DNA of 50,709 nucleotides from SFEL01 sp964392455 (GTDB taxonomy: Bacteria; Bacillota; Clostridia; Christensenellales; CAG-138). This document shows positions 41,982-48,858 of the stretch, piece after piece. Both the position numbers and the translations under genes were made by a program. The notes beneath the pieces are model-generated. The model was not told the origin of the DNA and made no database searches. It saw only the letters and a list, made by a program, of their open reading frames with translations. How positions within the stretch are numbered: position 1 is the stretch's first letter; every line of letters begins with the position of its first letter. The DNA is taken from positions 1 through 50,709 of the forward strand of contig CAYMPG010000013.1 of assembly GCA_964392455.1 (NCBI GenBank), given 5' to 3'.

Positions 41982-43178
41982 TTATGCGCTTACGCCGTGC
42001 TCAATGCGGATTATCCACAGCTCATTAAGTATCTTTGCTGCGTAGGCAGCCACCTTTGCGCCCACGGTGGCACGCTGGTTCAGAGGGTCTGAGGTGCCGG
42101 CGCTGCCATGGGGCTTGATGATTATCTGCAAGGCGCCGCTGCCTGCCACATCCACCATGCCGTAGGCATCCTTGCCAAAGATAAGGGTGGAGTGTACATC
42201 TGCGCCCGCCTTGGAGCTATCATCCACCTTGCCGCCATCCTGGCTGTATACCACTGCATCTGCGCTGAGAGAGGCGGCGGCAGAAAGCGTTACGGTGTTG
42301 GTGGCAGGGTCATAGGAGGCAATGGTATGCTCTGCGCTGCCTATCATCAGCTTATTGCCGGCGGTGGAAAGGTATGCGGCCTCAGTATCGGTGGGGGTAT
42401 TCTTCAGCACGAAGGTGGCTGAGGAGGTGGTAGCGGCATTCACCTTATTGAGCACGCTCTGGGTGAATACCTTTGCCTCGGTGGATTCCACGAATACCAC
42501 GCCAAACAGGCGGCCTATCTCGCCGGAGTATATCTGCTCCGCACAGGAGTACTTGGATACATCCTGCCAGAGGGCATCGCTCTGCAGGTCAAAGGTGGCC
42601 TCGGGAGAGCATATGCAGATAAAGTGGGGCTTGCGTCCCTCCTCGCCAAAGGGGCGGGCCTTGGCCTTCTTAAGGGTACGGACGGCCTTGCGTATCTCTG
42701 CCACGGTCAGCTTATCTGCCGAGGTGATGGCGCTGCGGTCGGTCTTGCCGTTTGCATACTGCACGTTGGTGCCGGAATTCATGGCGTCTCTTGTGACCCA
42801 TTCCACCACGGTGCCAAGCTGCTCGCCCAGAAGCTCTGCGCTTTCGGATATGACCTGATCGTAGCCGGTCATATCCAGCAGGTCGGATACCTCCACATAT
42901 GCGCCGTACTGGGCCACCTCCACCTCCACGTTGCTCTGGGAAAGAGCCTGGCCGGTGGGGGTAACGCCCTCCTGCAGCGCCTCTACGGCATCATTGGCAT
43001 CAAACAGATTCCATTTGCGAAATTCCACCCTCTTGCCGCTGTTGCGGGGGATGGGGCGCTTCTGGCCGTATCTTGCGTGCACAAAGCGGGTCTTGGCGCT
43101 CTCAAGGAGCTGCCTGTCGTAAAAGGTCTTATTGAGCTTGGTGGTGGTTGCGGTGGTTGCGGTAGTGTTGGTTGACAT
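41982..43178 (-). CDS. N4-gp56-family major capsid protein
   Basis: The 398-residue protein starts with a Thr-rich tail, then KTFYDRQLLESAKTRFVHAR and GQKRPIPRNSGKRVEFRKWN, the N-terminal signature of the N4-gp56 capsid family (HK97-like fold). The rest, including VEVAQYGAYVEVSDLLDMTG and LQIIIKPHG, fits. It would form the shell. AAGGAG precedes ATG. It follows the scaffold-like gene after 30 bases. Confidence 0.9.
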   Translation of the reverse strand: MSTNTTATTATTTKLNKTFYDRQLLESAKTRFVHARYGQKRPIPRNSGKRVEFRKWNLFDANDAVEALQEGVTPTGQALSQSNVEVEVAQYGAYVEVSDLLDMTGYDQVISESAELLGEQLGTVVEWVTRDAMNSGTNVQYANGKTDRSAITSADKLTVAEIRKAVRTLKKAKARPFGEEGRKPHFICICSPEATFDLQSDALWQDVSKYSCAEQIYSGEIGRLFGVVFVESTEAKVFTQSVLNKVNAATTSSATFVLKNTPTDTEAAYLSTAGNKLMIGSAEHTIASYDPATNTVTLSAAASLSADAVVYSQDGGKVDDSSKAGADVHSTLIFGKDAYGMVDVAGSGALQIIIKPHGSAGTSDPLNQRATVGAKVAAYAAKILNELWIIRIEHGVSA

Positions 43179-43208
43179 TTGTTGATTCTCCTTTCGTGAT
43201 GTAAAAAG

Positions 43209-43772
43209 CTACAGTGTTACCCTGCGTCCCTCGGCGGCGGCCCGCATGAATCTTTCCTTCAGCTCACGGAACTGGGCAGAGGGCATATTGGCATAGTCCG
43301 TCTGGGCCTGGGCAGGTACGTCTCCCCTTATGGGGGCAGGCAGGGCACGGCGGGCGGCTATCTTTTCCATAATGTCCTTTGCGCCCAGCTCCCTTTCTCG
43401 CCTTGCGTTTTCCTCCATGCGGCACTCCGCCTCATACAGCCTGAGTGCAGCCCTTACGGGCATCTCCAATAGCATCCTGGCAAACCTTTCATCCTCCAGA
43501 TATGCCTCCACGTCCCCCTGAAGCTCCCCCGCCTCTCCAAGGCGTATCAGGTCATTGGCGGCCCTTGCGCTTATGGCGGCAACGCCCTTTGGCATGCCCC
43601 CGCCATCCAGCAGCATATCTGCCGCCGCCTCAGCATCCAGCCCCGTGTCAAGGCATACGCTCTCTATGAGCTGCCTGCCTATGATATAGGCGGGCTCTGC
43701 CTCGCAGAGGCTCCTGGCCATGTCCAGTATTTCAGCATCTGTAACAAGGCCGGTGTCTTTTCTCTGCTTCAT
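43209..43772 (-). CDS. probable phage scaffolding protein
   Basis: The 187-residue protein is acidic, helical and Ala/Glu/Arg-rich (AAADMLLDGGG, ECRMEENARRERELG) with a basic end. Its position directly before the capsid gene and its composition fit a scaffold. ATG at 43772 has GGGAGG six bases upstream. An upstream in-frame extension to 43916 crosses both leader hairpins and is rejected. Confidence 0.6.
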   Translation of the reverse strand: MKQRKDTGLVTDAEILDMARSLCEAEPAYIIGRQLIESVCLDTGLDAEAAADMLLDGGGMPKGVAAISARAANDLIRLGEAGELQGDVEAYLEDERFARMLLEMPVRAALRLYEAECRMEENARRERELGAKDIMEKIAARRALPAPIRGDVPAQAQTDYANMPSAQFRELKERFMRAAAEGRRVTL

Positions 43773-43788
43773 CTTCTTCCTCCCATAC

Positions 43789-43820
43789 AAAAAGGGCGCC
43801 CCCTGAAGCCGGGAACGCCC
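43789..43820 (-). terminator. terminator-like hairpin B directly before the scaffold gene
   Basis: Read leftward, GGGCGTTCCC pairs with GGGGGCGCCC (ten pairs, two of them G-U) around GGCTTCA, followed by TTTTTG. It ends about 17 bases before the start codon, so termination here would silence the whole operon. Confidence 0.75.
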
Positions 43821-43897
43821 TCCTCTGCCTGCTGTACGGCCAGGCTGCCGATATGGTTTTTTCGGTAAAGAGCCGGAGGCCCTGAAAGGACCCATAC

Positions 43898-43926
43898 AAA
43901 AAACCGGCGGCCTCATGCCCCCGGTT
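43898..43926 (-). terminator. terminator-like hairpin A in the operon leader
   Basis: Read leftward, AACCGG pairs with CCGGTT with a short inner GC/GC, followed by TTTTG. It lies between the promoter and hairpin B. Both hairpins are followed by the same T-run and GTATGGG. Confidence 0.6.
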
Positions 43927-43939
43927 CTCCACCATGGCT

Positions 43940-43969
43940 ATTATACCCCGACCATTTGTTCGATGTAAA
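43940..43969 (-). promoter_or_regulatory. promoter of the phage structural operon
   Basis: TTTACA (43964-43969) and TATAAT (43940-43945) are 18 bp apart on the minus strand. The leader to the scaffold gene is about 160 bases and holds two terminator-like hairpins. Confidence 0.75.
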
Positions 43970-44053
43970 GTGCAATATCGGGGCAACTGCTGTGCGCCAT
44001 TTTGGGCAGCAAAGGAGCAGGATTTGTGAAAAAGTTGGTAACTGCATAACAGT

Positions 44054-44068
44054 CACCCTTTCCGGGTG
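44054..44068. promoter_or_regulatory. CsoR-like inverted repeat upstream of copA
   Basis: CACCC-N5-GGGTG lies at the -35 position of copA. Its G/C-run half-sites resemble copper-sensing CsoR operators. No csoR gene is in the window. Confidence 0.45.
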
Positions 44069-44090
44069 GATTTTATAAAGCATAAGATGG

Positions 44091-44096
44091 TATAAT
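44091..44096 (+). promoter_or_regulatory. extended -10 element of copA
   Basis: TGGTATAAT with TATAAT at 44091-44096 and no clear -35. The copA ATG starts seven bases later, close to the expected transcription start. Confidence 0.6.
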
Positions 44097-44103
44097 CCAG
44101 AGC

Positions 44104-46554
44104 ATGGAAAAGAGAAAATACGATATAACCGGAATGTCCTGCGCGGCCTGTGCCGCCAGGGTGGAAAAAGCAGTAAACAGCCTGCCCGTTGGGGAGGCTG
44201 TGGTAAGCCTTATGCAAAACCGCCTTACCGTTACCCTTGACCCAGAAAAGGTGACCGACAGCCAGATAATCGCCGCCGTGGAGGCCGCAGGCTATGGCGC
44301 CGCCCTTTCCGGAGGGGACCGCACTGTGGATCTTGCAGGTGAGGAAAAGCGCACCCGCAGGCGGCTGTGGCTGTCTGTAATAATACTGATGGTGCTGATG
44401 ACGGTATCCATGCAGCATATGCTTGGCTATACTCTGCCCGGCTTCCTGAGCAGGCCTCTGGGCAATGCCCTTGCCCAGCTCCTCCTTACCCTGCCCATAG
44501 TGTACCTTAACAGGGCGTACTTTACCGGCGGCATACCTGCGCTGCTCCGTGGCGGGCCGAATATGGATTCCCTGGTGGCAGTGGGCAGCGGCGCTTCCCT
44601 TCTCTATGGTCTTTATGCCATAGTAAAAATCGCCCAGGGAGAGCACGCCTTCGCCCATCAGCTTTACTTTGAATCCGCCGCAATGATACTTACCCTGGTC
44701 ACCGTGGGCAAGTACCTTGAGCGCCGGGCAAGAGGGCGCACAGGCGCTTCCATACAGAAGCTCATGGACCTTGCCCCAAAGACCGCCACCGTCATAAGGG
44801 ATGGGGAGGAGCACATGGTTCAGGTAAAGGACCTTGCCATAGGGGATATTATCCTTGTAAAGCCCGGCCAGCGCATACCTGTGGATGGCTGCGTCACCTC
44901 AGGGGGCAGCAGCGTGGATGAATCCGCCCTTACCGGCGAAAGCATACCCGTTTACAAGCAGCCGGGAGATAAGGTATTCTCCGGCACCATGAACGGCCCC
45001 GGCAGCATATACTTTGCCGCCCAGCGTGTGGGAGAGGATACCACCCTTTCCGGCATGATACGCCTGGTGGAGGAGGCCGCCGCCAGCAAGGCTCCCATAG
45101 CCCGGCTTGCAGATAAGGTAGCCGGCGTATTCGTGCCTGTTGTGATGACCATAGCGGTGATAGCCGCCGCAGTATGGCTGCTTATAGGGGAAACACCGGA
45201 ATTTGCCCTGTCCATAGGCATATCGGTGCTGGTGGTATCCTGCCCCTGTGCGCTGGGCCTTGCCACCCCCGTGGCCATAATGGTAGGCACCGGCAAGGGT
45301 GCAGAGCAGGGCATACTCATTACCTCCGCCGCAGCCCTTGAGACCCTTCACAAGGTAAAGACCGTGGTACTGGATAAGACCGGCACCCTTACCGTGGGCA
45401 AGCCCCAGGTTACGGATACCATTCCCGTAGGCGACAGGGTCTCCCTCATTGCCACAGCCGTGGCCCTGGAAAGGGGCAGCGAGCATCCCCTTGCAGGGGC
45501 GGTCGCCGCCCTTGGGGATAGCAGCCTTACCGTTGAAGATTTCCGCTCCATCCCCGGCAAGGGCGTGGGGGGAAATATTTCCGGCAGCCTGTGCCTTGCA
45601 GGCAATGCCGCCCTCATGGAGGAATACGGCATTGATATATCTCCCCTGTCCGTCTCCGCCTCAAGGCTCATGGCAGAGGGCAAGACCCTGCTCTACGTTG
45701 CCGGCGGCGGCTCCCTCATGGGGCTCATCGCCTGTGCAGACGTTATAAAGCCCACCTCTGAGGCGGCCCTTCGCGCCTTTGACAGCATGGGCATACGCAC
45801 CGTAATGCTTACCGGCGATAATCCCGTTACCGCCGAGGCAATAAAGGCCCAGCTTGGCATGACCCGGGCATATGCAGGGGTGCTTCCTGCGGACAAGGCC
45901 CGCATAGTGGGCGAGCTTAAGGCAGAGGGCGTTACCGCCATGATAGGCGATGGCATAAACGATGCCCCCGCCCTTGCCACGGCAGACGTGGGCCTGGCCA
46001 TTGGGGCGGGCACGGATATTGCCATAGAAGCGGCAGACGTGGTGCTCATGCGTAGCGACCTTATGGATGCCGTGGGCGCAGTGGAGCTTTCCCGGGCGGT
46101 GATCCGCAATATAAAGGAAAACCTGTTCTGGGCGTTCATCTACAATACCATTGGCATACCCCTTGCGGCAGGCGTATTCTACTCTGCCCTGGGCTGGCGC
46201 ATGACCCCCATGTTTGGCGCAGCGGCAATGAGCCTCAGCTCTGTATGCGTATGCACCAACGCCCTGAGGCTCCTTCGCTTCAAGCCAAAATACGCTAAAA
46301 AAACCCATACTATAAATACCACTACTATAACGGAGGATACTTCCATGACTAAGACCATCACCATCACCGGCATGATGTGCCCCCACTGCTCCGGCAGAGT
46401 ACAGCAGGTGCTTACCGCCATCCCCGGCGTTTCCGCCGCAGAGGTAAGCCACGAAACCGGCAAGGCCCTGCTCACCCTTACTGAGGACGTGAGCAACGAT
46501 GTTCTTACCGCCGCAGTTACAGACGCTGGCTATCAGGTAGTGAGCATAGCGTAA
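44104..46554 (+). CDS. copA: copper-exporting P-type ATPase CopA fused to a CopZ-like domain
   Basis: The 816-residue pump exports Cu(I) with ATP. It has an N-terminal metal domain GMSCAACAARV (Cys13, Cys16), the transmembrane CPC motif in SCPCALGLATP (Cys380, Cys382), the phosphorylation motif DKTGT (Asp424), SEHPLAGAV and GDGINDAPA (615-622). After a Lys/Thr-rich linker at about 725-747 a second metal domain follows, GMMCPHCSGRV (Cys759, Cys762), as in the chaperone CopZ. The linker is encoded across an A7 run (46297-46303). No ribosome site precedes the ATG, which lies seven bases after the -10 box. It is monocistronic, with a strong terminator. Confidence 0.93.
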   Translation: MEKRKYDITGMSCAACAARVEKAVNSLPVGEAVVSLMQNRLTVTLDPEKVTDSQIIAAVEAAGYGAALSGGDRTVDLAGEEKRTRRRLWLSVIILMVLMTVSMQHMLGYTLPGFLSRPLGNALAQLLLTLPIVYLNRAYFTGGIPALLRGGPNMDSLVAVGSGASLLYGLYAIVKIAQGEHAFAHQLYFESAAMILTLVTVGKYLERRARGRTGASIQKLMDLAPKTATVIRDGEEHMVQVKDLAIGDIILVKPGQRIPVDGCVTSGGSSVDESALTGESIPVYKQPGDKVFSGTMNGPGSIYFAAQRVGEDTTLSGMIRLVEEAAASKAPIARLADKVAGVFVPVVMTIAVIAAAVWLLIGETPEFALSIGISVLVVSCPCALGLATPVAIMVGTGKGAEQGILITSAAALETLHKVKTVVLDKTGTLTVGKPQVTDTIPVGDRVSLIATAVALERGSEHPLAGAVAALGDSSLTVEDFRSIPGKGVGGNISGSLCLAGNAALMEEYGIDISPLSVSASRLMAEGKTLLYVAGGGSLMGLIACADVIKPTSEAALRAFDSMGIRTVMLTGDNPVTAEAIKAQLGMTRAYAGVLPADKARIVGELKAEGVTAMIGDGINDAPALATADVGLAIGAGTDIAIEAADVVLMRSDLMDAVGAVELSRAVIRNIKENLFWAFIYNTIGIPLAAGVFYSALGWRMTPMFGAAAMSLSSVCVCTNALRLLRFKPKYAKKTHTINTTTITEDTSMTKTITITGMMCPHCSGRVQQVLTAIPGVSAAEVSHETGKALLTLTEDVSNDVLTAAVTDAGYQVVSIA
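46345..46554 (+). CDS. copZ: internal CopZ-like copper chaperone, possible separate product
   Basis: Within the 3' end of copA, CGGAGG (46331-46336) lies eight bases before an in-frame ATG (46345-46347). Translation from there would give a free 69-residue protein, MTKTITITGMMCPHCSGRVQ and so on, the normal size and motif of CopZ. It could therefore be made alone as well as in the fusion. Escherichia coli makes both forms of its copper protein by frameshifting; here internal initiation is suggested by sequence only. Confidence 0.45.
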   Translation: MTKTITITGMMCPHCSGRVQQVLTAIPGVSAAEVSHETGKALLTLTEDVSNDVLTAAVTDAGYQVVSIA

Positions 46555-46567
46555 GCCCTCTCAAAAA

Positions 46568-46607
46568 AAGAATTGCCGCCATATCATCCCATATGGCGGC
46601 AATTCTT
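46568..46607 (+). terminator. terminator of copA
   Basis: AAGAATTGCCGCCATAT pairs with ATATGGCGGCAATTCTT around CATCCC. Confidence 0.8.
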
Positions 46608-46625
46608 ATCACACAGGCCAAAACA

Positions 46626-46650
46626 AAAAGGCCCCTCTAAAGGGCCTTTT
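46626..46650. terminator. bidirectional terminator between copA and the SRP RNA
   Basis: AAAAGGCCC pairs with GGGCCTTTT around CTCTAAA, with a T-rich tail on both strands. On the minus strand it ends the SRP RNA precursor. Confidence 0.8.
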
Positions 46651-46698
46651 ATTTTTTAGAAAACACCGCACACCCGCCCCTCGATAAACGCTTTTCAT

Positions 46699-46934
46699 GG
46701 GCGCTGTTCTGTCAGGTGGCTACTCCCGGGCAGCCCCGCGGCACACCCGCTCACCCGCTTAATGCTGCTGCCTTCCGGCCCTGACATGGTTCACAGAGGC
46801 TGGTTGCACAGGACCCGGGTATCATCGCTCCTTAACAGAGGCTGCCCCACAAAGGCGTACCTCAAGGCGGGAATTCAGCCCTGCTGTAGCGGATTGCAGG
46901 TACAGGGCGCCGCTGATTCCCCGCTTAGTGCGGC
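46699..46934 (-). ncRNA. ffs: signal recognition particle RNA, large type with Alu domain
   Basis: On the minus strand the S-domain core TGAACCATGTCAGGGCCGGA-GGCAGCAGCATTAAG matches SRP RNA almost exactly. Upstream, CCCTGTACCTGCAATCCGCT and AGCAGGGCTGAATTCCCG match the Alu domain of Bacillus scRNA. The RNA joins Ffh to target secretory and membrane proteins. Ends are set from the promoter and from the closing stem, and may be off by a few bases. Confidence 0.93.
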
Positions 46935-46940
46935 AAGGAT

Positions 46941-46969
46941 ATTGTAACAAGGCGGCGGCAAATAGTCAA
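46941..46969 (-). promoter_or_regulatory. promoter of the SRP RNA gene
   Basis: TTGACT (46964-46969) and TACAAT (46941-46946) are 17 bp apart on the minus strand. Confidence 0.85.
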
Positions 46970-46995
46970 CGGCCTTTGTTTTTTTGCAGCATACG

Positions 46996-47145
46996 AAAAA
47001 CGGCTCCCATTTTCATGGGAGCCGTGAAACTTTGTGTTGCCTTGAAAGGGAACCTGTTTCTCACTTGCAGGTTTATTATAACCCGCCGGGCTCCGCTTTT
47101 CATCACAAAAGTGTTACAAACTCATCAAATGTTAATTAAGTTTTG
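46996..47145 (-). repeat. 150-bp structured element, copy 1
   Basis: This block is nearly identical to 47704-47954. Read leftward it follows the stop of the 4-TM gene, carries GTTATAATAAACCTG, a hairpin AACCTG...CAGGTT, CCTTTCAAGG, and ends in the stem ACGGCTCCC/GGGAGCCGT with TTTTT. At least the last stem is a terminator. Confidence 0.75.
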
Positions 47146-47163
47146 GCTTCACAGCTGCATATT

Positions 47164-47595
47164 TCAGCTTTTTTTAACCTTTGAGCCGTTTATTGCTCCG
47201 TCCAACAATACTGTCACCAGCCCCAGCAGTGCGCTCAGCAGCCCCACTGCTCCTGCGGCAGCCACTGTGGTTATTCCTTCCCTTGGGGTCAGGCACACAG
47301 CCGTTATCACTGCCCCCAGTATGCCGATAATAAGTATGCCCAGCGCCGTTTTCCCCGGAGCGCTTCCGGCCGGCTGTGTCTTTTCCCCTCTCACAAGACG
47401 CTCTGCGCGCATCAGGGCCAGCACCGCTCCCATTGAAAGCACGCCTATGGCCTCTATCCTGACACTGCAAAACAGGCTTATTATCCACCTCTCTGCGAGT
47501 ATCAATATGAGCACTGCCAGCAGTGCATCCACAAAGAGCAGTATATTCTTTGCCGCCCTGCCCATATTCATTTTAAGTATGCGGTTGTAAAACAT
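47164..47595 (-). CDS. four-span membrane protein of unknown function
   Basis: The 143-residue protein has hydrophobic spans at about 16-33, 46-62, 82-103 and 109-132, and a basic linker (AERLVRGEKTQ). I do not recognise a family. AAGGAG lies six bases before ATG. Each side carries a copy of the 150-bp element, so the gene and an element copy may have moved or duplicated together. Confidence 0.65.
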   Translation of the reverse strand: MFYNRILKMNMGRAAKNILLFVDALLAVLILILAERWIISLFCSVRIEAIGVLSMGAVLALMRAERLVRGEKTQPAGSAPGKTALGILIIGILGAVITAVCLTPREGITTVAAAGAVGLLSALLGLVTVLLDGAINGSKVKKS

Positions 47596-47703
47596 ATGCT
47601 TCTCCTTTCCTGTGTGTCACTGGTTTATGCGGGTTTGCTCATCTTCTGTTTTTATTTAACATTCATAGGATATGTGCGTCTATACGCTATATCCACATCC
47701 ACA

Positions 47704-47954
47704 AAAAACAGCTCCCATTTTCATGGGAGCTGTGAAACCTTTGTGTTGCCTTGAAAGGGAACCTGTTTCTCACTTGCAGGTTTATTATAACCCNNNNNNN
47801 NNNNNNNNNNNNNNNNNNNNNNNNNNNNNNNNNNNNNNNNNNNNNNNNNNNNNNNNNNNNNNNNNNNNNNNNNNNNNNNNNNNNNNNNNNNNNGCCGGGC
47901 TTTGTATTTCATCACAAAAGTGTTACAGACTCATCAAATGTTGATTAAGTTTTG
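47704..47954 (-). repeat. 150-bp structured element, copy 2, interrupted by the assembly gap
   Basis: This matches copy 1 along its length, with 100 N inserted at the base after ATAACCC. The terminator stem reads ACAGCTCCC/GGGAGCTGT here, a compensatory change relative to copy 1. It begins at the stop codon of the QueG-like gene. Confidence 0.7.
47794..47893. other. assembly gap of 100 N
   Basis: Exactly 100 N, the usual placeholder for a gap of unknown size. If removed, the flanks match copy 1 of the repeat without extra or missing bases. Confidence 0.95.
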
Positions 47955-48844
47955 CTGAAATATTTGTCCAATGCCCATTTTGCCGCCTCTCTGACCCCTT
48001 CAAAGGGGGAATCCAGCGCATTTTCTATTTCGCTCCGGTGTTTTCCCTCCCGGGCAGCCATGGCTATGGCTTCGGCGGTGAGCTTGCCTCCGCCGGTCAT
48101 GTTCTTTCCCACCAGCCGCCGTGCAGGGGCGGCCTCCCCCCTTATGAGGGCCGCCATATCAAATGCGGCACGCAGCTCCTCATCCGGCTCAGCATACCCG
48201 CCCTCAATATTAAAGGGGCAGGCCCTTATACATTCCTCGCAGCCTATGTGATGCCGCTGCACCTCCCTTATCCACTGGGGATGCAGGGCGTTTTCCATAT
48301 AAAGGCGCATACATTTGCCCGTATCCCGTCCCCCGAAAATTGCCCCCGATGGGCAGGCGGCGGCACAGGCAGTGCAGCCCTCAGGGCAGGGTATGTGGGG
48401 GGTATCGTAGCTTTCGGGCTGTGCCCCATCTGTGGCAATGGCCTCCAGCACAATGCAGGAGCCATACGGGTGCAGCCTGAGCAGGCCGTTTTTACCCATA
48501 TCCCCTATGCCGTTTGCAAGGGCAAAGGCCCTTACGGGTATATTTGCCCTTTCTGCATAATATCCTCGTTCCTCAGCCGCCCTTATTACCTGCCCCGCCG
48601 CAAAATAAGCCCTGTTTGATGCAGGGTAATATGCGGGTATCCGCTCCTCAGGCGGGTATGGCCTGTAGGGATAGATCAGCAGCAGTATGCTCTCAGCCTT
48701 GGGGTAGGCCGCTGCCGGGTCGGCAAAAAGCCCCATTGCTCCCTTTGCTATGCCGGGATCCCAATGGGGTATGGGTGCGGGCTTTAGCGCAAAGCACTCC
48801 TTAAAGCCCGCCTGCCCTATTATGCTTTTGAGCCAGTCATCCAT
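47945..48844 (-). CDS. QueG-like 4Fe-4S protein (epoxyqueuosine reductase family)
   Basis: The 299-residue protein has two ferredoxin-like cysteine clusters, CPEGCTACAAACPSGAI and CEECIRACPFN, plus LGDMGKNGLL-like residues (NGIGDMGKNGLLRLHPYGS), the layout of QueG, which reduces epoxyqueuosine to queuosine in tRNA. It is shorter than typical QueG (350-380 residues), so a related reductase is possible. No queuosine genes are nearby. It starts 14 bases after rsmA with no clear ribosome site, so coupling to rsmA is likely. Confidence 0.7.
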   Translation of the reverse strand: MDDWLKSIIGQAGFKECFALKPAPIPHWDPGIAKGAMGLFADPAAAYPKAESILLLIYPYRPYPPEERIPAYYPASNRAYFAAGQVIRAAEERGYYAERANIPVRAFALANGIGDMGKNGLLRLHPYGSCIVLEAIATDGAQPESYDTPHIPCPEGCTACAAACPSGAIFGGRDTGKCMRLYMENALHPQWIREVQRHHIGCEECIRACPFNIEGGYAEPDEELRAAFDMAALIRGEAAPARRLVGKNMTGGGKLTAEAIAMAAREGKHRSEIENALDSPFEGVREAAKWALDKYFSKT

Positions 48845-48858
48845 GTCGATAAGTCAGC

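Larger units (their letters stand above)
35693..43969 (-). mobile_element. phage-derived structural operon, incomplete
   Basis: Thirteen leftward genes from promoter (43969) to holin (35693) encode a scaffold-like protein, an N4-gp56-type capsid, head-tail and baseplate/fibre proteins, a lysin and a holin. Terminase, portal, tape measure, integrase and phage replication genes are absent. No attachment-site repeats were seen at the edges. The genes are intact and tightly spaced with good ribosome sites, so it is not an obviously decayed remnant. Confidence 0.8.

Noticed and set aside
42011..42019. Perfect DnaA box TTATCCACA
   Set aside because: It lies alone inside the capsid coding sequence, with no cluster around it; a chance match is likely.
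43732..43986. Leftward frame through the phage operon leader (would start near the promoter)
   Set aside because: It runs through the promoter and both terminator hairpins and ends inside the scaffold gene; a leader peptide cannot be excluded but is unsupported.
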